From: an uncultured Oscillospiraceae bacterium
Lineage (GTDB): Bacteria > Bacillota > Clostridia > Oscillospirales > Oscillospiraceae
Length of the DNA stretch: 19,005 nucleotides
Direction: 5' to 3'
Assembly: GCA_910588625.1 (NCBI GenBank)
Contig: CAJUQN010000051.1
Location: 1 to 19,005 of the forward strand
The translations under genes were made by a program, and so were the position numbers. The notes under the pieces were generated by a model. It searched no databases and had not been told where the DNA came from. It saw only the letters and a list, made by a program, of their open reading frames with translations. Positions 7,369-12,342 of this stretch are shown here, one piece after another; position 1 is the stretch's first letter; each line of letters starts with the position of its first letter.

Positions 7369-8622
7369 TTATTCGTATATCACGATCCCGTCAAATATTT
7401 TTTGGGATTCCTCTGGCAAAACACCAACACTATCATAGAAAAATATCAACTTATTCTCTAAATCAAACCAAAGATACATAATTCGTTGCCGACCTGATCT
7501 GGAGTGAATCTTTTCTATGCGGTATCCATCGAATCCCCTAATTTTCATTTCAGTGACTTGTGCATCTTCTGTATCCACTAACAAGCCTGCATCTTCTGAG
7601 AGAGGTTCTATTTCAAAAGAAAAATTATTTGGATCATCATTTGGTTTACAGTAGGCACAGATATAGTCCATGCCAATCCCTTCATCACGGGCTTCTGTCA
7701 TAAAGGGTTCATATCCCTCTGGCACATAGGAGAACTCGAAGGGCATCCCGTCTTTTAGGATAAGCGGGCTGGATGGGGCCGGGGTGGGCGCTGGCGTGTC
7801 TGTGTCATATCCATAAATCACGATCCCGTCAAATATCCGCTGGGATTCCTCAAAGGGAATGCCAACACTTACATACCGAAACATCAATTCATTCTCCAAA
7901 TCAAACCAAAGATAATGAATAATGTTTTTGCCCGAATCGGCATGAGTTTTCTGAATTAAGTATCCGTCATATCCTCGAATTTTCATTTCAGTTACTTGTG
8001 CATTCTCTGTATCAATCAAAGCATCTGTGTTTTCATTAACAGGCTCAATTTGAAACACAAAATTATTTGGGTTATTGTCAGGGTCTACATAGATACAGGT
8101 GTAATTTGTTCCGAATACACCTTTATCAAAAGCCTCGCGTGTATTTATCTCGTACCCCTCCGGCACATAGGAGAACTCAAAGGGCATACCGTCCTTTATG
8201 ACCAGCGGGCTGGATGGGGCCGGGGCGGGCGCTGACGTGCCCTCGCCGCTTGAATAGAAAAAGAAATAGGTTCCAATTTCTTTTACTTCCGTCCAGAAGT
8301 TCAGCACCCCGGCCCGGAACTCCGGGACGGCGGCATAGGCCGTGGCGAACAGCGTAGCGGCGATCACGGCGGCGATCAGCACCCGCTTCATTATCTTCCA
8401 CGTCACCCGCTCCGGCTTTTTCAGCGGTTCGTCGGGAAAAGCGGATCGGAGCAGGGCGCGGCACCGTTCATCCAGCTCCGCAGGGATGGCCGCTGCCGGG
8501 TCAGCGTTGAGCCGTTCGTTTTCCTCTAACAGCGCCCGGCCTTCTTCTTCCAGCATCCCGTCCATCAAAAAAGCCAGAATATCATCCTCGTACTGCTCTC
8601 TCGACTGTCCGTGCCGGTTCAT
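7369..8622 (-). CDS. Membrane anti-sigma-like protein with tandem DUF4367-like sensor domains
   Basis: A 417-residue single-pass protein. Residues 1-76 are cytoplasmic and acidic (YEDDILAFLMDGMLEEEGRALLEENERL) and should bind the sigma factor. Residues ~79-98 form the membrane span. Outside lie two copies of one domain, 137-271 and 284-416, each starting SSPL(V/I)(I/L)KDGMPFEFSYVPEGYE and ending FDGIVIY, joined by an Ala/Pro/Thr linker. FEFSYVPEGYE-type domains match the extracellular DUF4367 family found on clostridial anti-sigma factors. The gene overlaps the sigma gene by 41 bases and has AAAGGAGG eight to nine bases before its ATG. It probably holds the sigma inactive until the outer domains sense a signal. 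Family members usually have one such domain; two is unusual. Confidence 0.8.
   Translation of the reverse strand: MNRHGQSREQYEDDILAFLMDGMLEEEGRALLEENERLNADPAAAIPAELDERCRALLRSAFPDEPLKKPERVTWKIMKRVLIAAVIAATLFATAYAAVPEFRAGVLNFWTEVKEIGTYFFFYSSGEGTSAPAPAPSSPLVIKDGMPFEFSYVPEGYEINTREAFDKGVFGTNYTCIYVDPDNNPNNFVFQIEPVNENTDALIDTENAQVTEMKIRGYDGYLIQKTHADSGKNIIHYLWFDLENELMFRYVSVGIPFEESQRIFDGIVIYGYDTDTPAPTPAPSSPLILKDGMPFEFSYVPEGYEPFMTEARDEGIGMDYICAYCKPNDDPNNFSFEIEPLSEDAGLLVDTEDAQVTEMKIRGFDGYRIEKIHSRSGRQRIMYLWFDLENKLIFFYDSVGVLPEESQKIFDGIVIYE
7375..7773 (-). repeat. Second copy of the duplicated extracellular domain (in-gene repeat)
   Basis: Encodes residues 284-416 of the anti-sigma-like protein. It is clearly alike to 7810-8214 in protein and DNA, for instance the shared DNA run ATCACGATCCCGTCAAATAT near each C-terminal end. 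This copy has diverged in the middle (IGMDYICAYCKPNDDPNNF versus FGTNYTCIYVDPDNNPNNF). Confidence 0.85.
7810..8214 (-). repeat. First copy of the duplicated extracellular domain (in-gene repeat)
   Basis: Encodes residues 137-271 of the anti-sigma-like protein. It is the membrane-proximal copy, separated from the second by a short Thr/Pro/Ala linker. The high similarity points to a fairly recent internal duplication. Confidence 0.85.
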
Positions 8623-9178
8623 GGCCCTGCCTCCTTTCCAATTCCGTGATAACGGCCCGCCGCGCCCGCGTCAGGGCCATACGCACGCTGTCAGGCTGAC
8701 AGCCCAGGCGCTGGGCCAGCTCGCCGCTGCTCTCGTGGAAGATGTACCGGCTCTCCAGCACCAGCTTGTCCCGCTCCGGCAGACCGGCCCACACCTGCCG
8801 GAAGTCCTCCCGCAGCTCCCCCTCCAGCAGAAGGTCCTCCGGGGGCCGGGAATCGTCGGCCTCGGTGATGATGGTGTCGATATCCGTGCCCACCGTCCAT
8901 TGCTTTTCCCGGTTCCGGCTGTCCATCCGGGTGAGGGCGGTGTTGCGTACCGTGCGGACAATATAGGCCGCCAGCCGGGGACGGTCCAGCCCCCGCAGCA
9001 GCGACACCTTGGCAATCAGCCTCACCAGCGCGTCCTGGACGGCCTCGTCCTGCTCGTCCCGATCCGCGGCGCACTTGGCGGCGGTGCGGTACATCAGCCG
9101 GTGGTAGTTTTCATAGACATCCGCCATAAACTGCCGGTCGCTGACATTTTCCATTTCTGTGATTACTGTAGGAAGCAT
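8582..9178 (-). CDS. ECF-type RNA polymerase sigma factor (lipoprotein regulon)
   Basis: A 198-residue sigma-70 family protein with region 2 at about 15-90 (DEQDEAVQDALVRLIAKV, then RLAAYIVRTVRNTALTRM) and region 4 at about 125-180 (LPERDKLVLESRYIFHESSGELAQRL and the recognition helix CQPDSVRMALTRARRAV). The ATG at 9178 follows AAAGGAGG by seven to eight bases. Its 3' end overlaps the anti-sigma gene by 41 bases, the usual coupling of a sigma/anti-sigma pair. An identical -35/-10 pair lies before this gene and, divergently, before the 9400 lipoprotein; a near copy lies before the 6637 lipoprotein. The simplest reading is that this sigma recognises all three and drives its own synthesis. Confidence 0.9.
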   Translation of the reverse strand: MLPTVITEMENVSDRQFMADVYENYHRLMYRTAAKCAADRDEQDEAVQDALVRLIAKVSLLRGLDRPRLAAYIVRTVRNTALTRMDSRNREKQWTVGTDIDTIITEADDSRPPEDLLLEGELREDFRQVWAGLPERDKLVLESRYIFHESSGELAQRLGCQPDSVRMALTRARRAVITELERRQGHEPARTVERAVRG

Positions 9179-9201
9179 CTGGCATCCTCCTTTCCCGTTC
9201 T

Positions 9202-9241
9202 ATATCAATAGACTGGCTTTCAGCCGATTCGCAACATAAAA
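9202..9241 (-). promoter_or_regulatory. Predicted autoregulated ECF promoter of the sigma/anti-sigma genes
   Basis: On the minus strand: TTTTATGTTGCG (9241-9230), 16 bases, GTCTATTGATAT (9213-9202), then 23 bases to the sigma ATG. Both 12-base halves are identical to those of the divergent promoter at 9321-9360, while the 16-base spacers differ. Conserved halves with unconserved spacers of equal length are what sigma recognition produces. A-tracts just upstream (9241-9258) could act as an UP element. Confidence 0.8.
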
Positions 9242-9282
9242 TTTTCAAAAAATTTTTTGGCCTCGATCATTTTACCACGGGA

Positions 9283-9315
9283 CGGGCGCGGGCTCAAGCC
9301 CGGCCCGCTTTTTTT
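9283..9315 (+). terminator. Intrinsic terminator between the divergent ECF promoters
   Basis: CGGGC, a bulged G, CGGGCT, a CA loop, AGCCCG and GCCCG form an 11-pair stem with one bulge, followed by C and seven Ts (9309-9315). It reads rightward and lies six bases upstream of the -35 of the 9400 lipoprotein promoter. It would stop any rightward transcript entering from the sigma side and so insulate the lipoprotein genes. Confidence 0.7.
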
Positions 9316-9320
9316 CGCCT

Positions 9321-9360
9321 TTTTATGTTGCGTTTTCGCCATTTCACGGTCTATTGATAT
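9321..9360 (+). promoter_or_regulatory. Predicted ECF-sigma promoter of the tandem lipoprotein genes
   Basis: TTTTATGTTGCG (9321-9332), 16 bases, GTCTATTGATAT (9349-9360), then 39 bases to the ATG at 9400. It matches the sigma gene's own promoter exactly in both halves. Confidence 0.8.
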
Positions 9361-9376
9361 GTAACCTGACGTTACA
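9360..9376. promoter_or_regulatory. Small dyad just downstream of the -10 element
   Basis: TGTAAC CTGAC GTTACA, 6-base arms with a 5-base centre, in the initially transcribed region. It could be an operator for a further regulator or a chance palindrome. It is absent from the other two promoters. Confidence 0.3.
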
Positions 9377-9399
9377 AAAAAACAAAATGGGGGATTTTC

Positions 9400-10293
9400 A
9401 TGAGAAAACGATTTTCTGTCTTTGCCGCCTTTTTCACATCGCTGTGCGCGGTGTGCGCCTTTCTTCTCCTGGCGCTGGTACTGGGGGGCATGACGGGCTG
9501 TTCGCCGGTGGGCCATACCGTGTCACCGCCGCCCCTGCCCACCGTGGAGCCGTCCGGCCAGCCCTCCGCTGAACCGTCACCGACGCCTCCTGATGGGCCT
9601 ACCCTTGCCCCGGAGCCGAGCCGGGATGTTTTGACATCGGAGGCAGTCACACCGCCCCCGGCCCAACCCACACCGTCCCCAGCGCCCACGGCGGCCCAGC
9701 CCAGCGAGGGTACTCCCGGAAACAAGTTTTACGCTGTTTTGACAGGGAGCGAGCCTTTTTACAGCACCGATACCAGCCAAAGCATGACCATCAATGAACT
9801 GGGGCGGGCCGTCAGCAGCGACAGCGGCATTACCGTCAAGGTGTTAAAATTCACGTGCGCTGATCTGGATGGCGACGGTGCGCCAGAAGCGATTCTCTGG
9901 CTTCAGGTCAACGAAAATGACGCCTATGGGTTTGAAGTCCTGCGCCGCCAGCAGAACGGGCAAATTGATGGGTACACCTTGCCCTATGGGTCATTCATGG
10001 ACCTCAAGACGGACGGAACTTTCTCTTTTTCCAGCGGCGCGGCGGACAGCGGCTTCGGCTCCATTTCATTTTCGGACAAGGCTTATACGATCAAGGAGAC
10101 AACGTACAGCCAGTCCGCCTATGATTCCAACAACGAGCTGACCGTTTCCTATTTTGTCAACGGTCAAACCGCGTCGGAGGCTGAATATCTGGCGGCGGTC
10201 GAGAAACAAAACGGAAAAGAAAGTGCCTTGTGGTATGACTTCACCACTGAAAATATCGCATCATCAACCGTAGCATTGTGGAGGAATTTCTGA
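9400..10293 (+). CDS. Proline-rich lipoprotein with a DLDGDG motif
   Basis: A 297-residue predicted lipoprotein: residues 1-33 form a signal with LALVLGGMTGC, lipidation cysteine C34. Residues 42-106 form a Pro/Thr/Ser/Ala stalk. The globular part (108-297) contains FTCADLDGDGAPEAILWLQV (DLDGDG at 155-160), a calcium-binding-loop-like motif also seen in FG-GAP/VCBS-type repeats. The tail is rich in Ser and aromatic residues. GGGGG lies about eight bases before the ATG. Its stop overlaps the next lipoprotein ATG by one base (TGATG), so both are translated from one message. The first ~35 residues are nearly the same as in the next gene, so the pair are paralogues. It is presumably anchored in the membrane and reaches through the cell wall. 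Confidence 0.8.
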   Translation: MRKRFSVFAAFFTSLCAVCAFLLLALVLGGMTGCSPVGHTVSPPPLPTVEPSGQPSAEPSPTPPDGPTLAPEPSRDVLTSEAVTPPPAQPTPSPAPTAAQPSEGTPGNKFYAVLTGSEPFYSTDTSQSMTINELGRAVSSDSGITVKVLKFTCADLDGDGAPEAILWLQVNENDAYGFEVLRRQQNGQIDGYTLPYGSFMDLKTDGTFSFSSGAADSGFGSISFSDKAYTIKETTYSQSAYDSNNELTVSYFVNGQTASEAEYLAAVEKQNGKESALWYDFTTENIASSTVALWRNF

Positions 10294-11253
10294 TGAAAAA
10301 ACAGTTTATGATCCTGCCTGGGTTTTTGGCATTGCCGCGCATGGTTTGTGCCTTTCTTGTTCTGGCGCTGGTTTTGGGCAGTATGACGGGCTGCAAGCCC
10401 ACGGAGGATATCACGGTTTCCTCCCCTCCGGCCCCCTCTATGGAACCAACGGAGCAGCCCTCCGCCGATCCGTCCCCGGAGCCGTCCGAGCCTCCGGCCC
10501 CCAGCGTCCCGGCTTCGGACGTGATCTCGCTGCCCCCTGTCCAGCCTACCGCCCAGCCTCCGGCTCAAAGCGCACCGCCCTCCAACCCTCCCGCCCAGGC
10601 TGCCTTTCCTGAAATCGTTTTGAGTGAGCGCAGCTTGAATATCCCCGTCCCTGACTTTCTGGACAAGGGCCAGCAGCTTCTATACCGTCAGGCGTTTGAA
10701 ATCTACACCAGCCTGTTCGGCGGGGACACCAGCGGAGTGTGCATGGGGGACGAGGATAAGTTCCCGGATATGGCGGGCTTCTTGGAACGCAACGAGATTC
10801 CTTATACCAAAGCCACCGGGCGATATGCCGTTTGGGCGGACTTTGATGGCATGATCCATTCGGTGTTCACAGATAATTTCTGGCGTGGGCGAAACAGTTG
10901 GGGAGACAACTATAGCACATTTATCGGCATTGACGGCGCTCTCTATTATGTCAATGCGGCTAAAGGCCATTACTACCGCAATGAAAACTTCCCGGACACT
11001 TTTAAGCTGAACTCCAAAGCTGAACTCCAAAACCGATGATGAAATCATCTTCACGCTCACCGGCTACTACAGCTCTCCCTGGCCCAACGAGGGAGAGACT
11101 TCCGAACAGCGGAATCAGCGGCTGAAAAACGGCTGGGAGTATACCCTCGACTTTGAGATAAAGCTGGTGCGGACAGCAGATGGCTGGCGGTTCGATCAGT
11201 TTTATGGCACAGCGGCGGACGAGAAGGAGCCGGAGGCACTGATGATGGGGTGA
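10293..11253 (+). pseudogene. Frameshifted proline-rich lipoprotein (13-bp duplication)
   Basis: The frame begins MKKQFMILPGF with signal CAFLVLALVLGSMTGC (C34), a Pro/Ser/Ala stalk (40-104) and a domain from ~105 (FPEIVLSERSLNIPVPDFLDKG). GGAGG (10279-10283) precedes the ATG at 10293, which overlaps the stop of the previous gene. The frame stops early at 11037-11039, just after a tandem 13-mer (11004-11029). Removing one copy restores a frame reading FKLNSKTDDEIIFTLTGYYSS and onward to TGA at 11251-11253, giving a 315-residue protein: 961 minus 13 bases is exactly 316 codons. About 70 C-terminal residues are lost as sequenced. The truncated 248-residue product may still be made. A sequencing or assembly error is possible. 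Confidence 0.85.
11004..11029. repeat. 13-bp tandem duplication causing the frameshift
   Basis: AAGCTGAACTCCA occurs at 11004-11016 and again at 11017-11029 with no gap. Thirteen is not a multiple of three, so the second copy shifts the frame. Slippage between the copies would restore the gene. Confidence 0.95.
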
Positions 11254-11297
11254 TGGGCATATACCAAAAATGGGGCTGACAAAACAGGGCAAGCAGG

Positions 11298-11355
11298 GCA
11301 TGATGGTCCCATCATGCGAAAAATGGCCGTCCCGCCCCCGGCGGGACGGCCATTT
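11298..11355. terminator. Two hairpins after the lipoprotein genes (probable terminator)
   Basis: GCATGATGG-TC-CCATCATGC (11298-11317, nine pairs) is followed by AAATGGCCGTCCCGCC and its exact complement around a CCC loop (11321-11355, 16 pairs). The second is strong enough to end transcription, flanked by AAAAA and TTTCTG, although there is no long T-run. It probably ends the 9400-11253 transcript. Confidence 0.55.
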
Positions 11356-11393
11356 CTGCTTGTTGGTGGCAGCGCCCCCAAACCCCTTTGAAC

Positions 11394-11454
11394 AGCTCCG
11401 TGCCGGAGCTGGCTGCGCGTCCCTGCGGGACGCTTTTTATCGGGCCTGCGGCCC
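11394..11454. other. Cluster of three GC-rich hairpins with TGC loops
   Basis: AGCTCCG-TGC-CGGAGCT (11394-11410), GCGTCCC-TGC-GGGACGC (11417-11433, then TTTTT) and GGGCC-TGC-GGCCC (11442-11454). All three have perfect stems and the same 3-base loop, and they sit just 3' of the relaxase tail. The middle one followed by TTTTT would work as a rightward terminator. The set may belong to the mobile element (a single-strand-DNA structure, terminator array or small repeat family). Confidence 0.55.
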
Positions 11455-11473
11455 TCCCGGACGGTGGAAACGG

Positions 11474-11779
11474 TCAGCGTCCTTCCTGGCGTTCTGCCTC
11501 AATATCCGTTTCCGATTTGTCGTAACCCATCAAGCGATCCACGTTGGCCTTGACCGTCAGCAGTTCCTTCATCTCGTCCCTCGCTTTGCGGTACTCGGCA
11601 TAGGCGGACTTCTTTTCAGCCAGGAGCGCGGCGTACTCGGCCTGCAAACTTTTCACTGTGGGCAGCTTTTTCAGCCCGGATTCATCGAAAAATTTCTTTG
11701 CCGCCTGATGTAACAGGATGTCGCTCTCATGCTCGGCCTTGAACTTTTTGGAGTACCCGGCCTTGCGGTAGGCCACATA
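11474..11779 (-). pseudogene. Relaxase C-terminal tail (left copy)
   Basis: The minus strand encodes YVAYRKAGYSKKFKAEHESD, then LLHQAAKKFFDESGLKKLPT and a coiled-coil-like Lys/Glu/Ala stretch ending EAERQEGR-stop. I recognise this as the C-terminus of clostridial MOBP-type relaxases of mobilizable elements. No relaxase domain lies upstream: homology stops at 11779 and the frame goes on only to 11815 in unrelated sequence. It is therefore a detached gene end, almost identical to the copy at 15239-15532 apart from four extra C-terminal codons (QEGR). Confidence 0.8.
11490..11779. repeat. Direct repeat, left copy (290 bp, relaxase tail)
   Basis: Matches 15243-15532 base for base except for two substitutions that I could find. 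Shared sequence resumes at GGAAACGGTCAGCG on the left side (11466-11479 here, 15231-15244 there) after a 12-bp indel. The two copies flank the blaI/M56 cassette in the same orientation. Confidence 0.95.
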
Positions 11780-11793
11780 TGTGTCACCTTTAT

Positions 11794-11823
11794 AGTGATA
11801 AGGAACTAAATTCACTTATCACT
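11794..11823. repeat. Inverted repeat at the left cassette boundary
   Basis: AGTGATAAG (11794-11802) and CTTATCACT (11815-11823) are perfect 9-base arms around 12 bases. They start 15 bases after the relaxase-tail homology ends, so they may mark a junction, a recombination site or an operator. No equivalent was seen at the other end of the cassette. Confidence 0.5.
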
Positions 11824-11852
11824 GTTAGCTGACGGTTTCGGGGTGCATACGG

Positions 11853-11897
11853 ACAGCCCGTCTGATTCCTGGCAGGGATTCAGACGGGCTGTTTTTT
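11853..11897 (+). terminator. Strong intrinsic terminator upstream of blaI
   Basis: ACAGCCCGTCTGA (11853-11865) pairs perfectly with TCAGACGGGCTGT (11880-11892), followed by TTTTTT. It points rightward, but no plus-strand gene lies directly upstream. It is probably the end of a gene lost when the cassette was joined to the relaxase tail. Confidence 0.85.
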
Positions 11898-11915
11898 ACA
11901 GTTTTGAAAAGGGTC

Positions 11916-11944
11916 TTGACAATTCCGTCTACATGGCGTATTCT
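11916..11944 (+). promoter_or_regulatory. Sigma-A-type promoter of blaI
   Basis: TTGACA (11916-11921), a 17-base spacer and TATTCT (11939-11944). This is a near-consensus housekeeping promoter placed 37 bases before the blaI ATG and overlapped by BlaI-like operator sequence. Confidence 0.8.
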
Positions 11945-11951
11945 GTATGTG

Positions 11952-11966
11952 ACTACATTATGTAGA
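11952..11966. promoter_or_regulatory. Probable BlaI operator
   Basis: CTACAT-T-ATGTAG (11953-11965) is a dyad of the TACA/TGTA type bound by BlaI/MecI repressors. A second, weaker one (GTCTACAT at 11927-11934 with ATGTGAC at 11947-11953) straddles the -10 box. Binding here would block the promoter, so the repressor controls its own operon. Confidence 0.7.
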
Positions 11967-11981
11967 CAGGAGGCTATGCTT

Positions 11982-12341
11982 ATGGCAGAAATTCAATTAG
12001 GAGCTGTGGAAGCTCGTTTTGCGGACATCATCTGGGAAAGGGAGCCGATAACATCCGGCGAACTTATCAAACAGGCAGCGGACAAACTGGCTTGGAAACG
12101 AACCACGACACACACAGTACTGCATCGGCTGTGCGAAAAGGGCCTGTTTCAAAACAATGGCGGTACGGTGACATCTCTCCTGTCCCGGCAAGAGTTCTAT
12201 GCCCGCCACAGCAAGAAGTATGTGGATGAAACCTTTGCGGGTTCGCTCCCCGCCTTTCTCGCCGCCTTCACCAGGGAAAAGAAACTGACCGCCGAGGAAA
12301 TTGCCGAGATCCGTGCGCTGATCGACAAGGCGGGTGAATGA
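11982..12341 (+). CDS. blaI: BlaI/MecI-family transcriptional repressor
   Basis: A 119-residue protein with the family's winged helix at 1-75: LGAVEARFADIIWEREPITSGELIKQ, then the recognition helix KRTTTHTVLHRLCEKGLF and a wing. The C-terminal dimerisation helices follow (FLAAFTREKKLTAEEIAEIRALIDKAGE). The length is typical. I chose the ATG at 11982 because AGGAGG lies eight bases upstream; the ATG six bases earlier is too close to it. It ends two bases before the M56 gene starts. In this family the repressor is inactivated by proteolysis when the partner receptor is triggered. The target beyond this operon is unknown; no beta-lactamase gene is in the window. Confidence 0.9.
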   Translation: MAEIQLGAVEARFADIIWEREPITSGELIKQAADKLAWKRTTTHTVLHRLCEKGLFQNNGGTVTSLLSRQEFYARHSKKYVDETFAGSLPAFLAAFTREKKLTAEEIAEIRALIDKAGE

Positions 12342-12342
12342 T

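Noticed and set aside
8342..9211. 289-codon plus-strand open frame
   Set aside because: Antisense to the sigma/anti-sigma genes; low-complexity Ser/Arg/Gln composition and no start signal.
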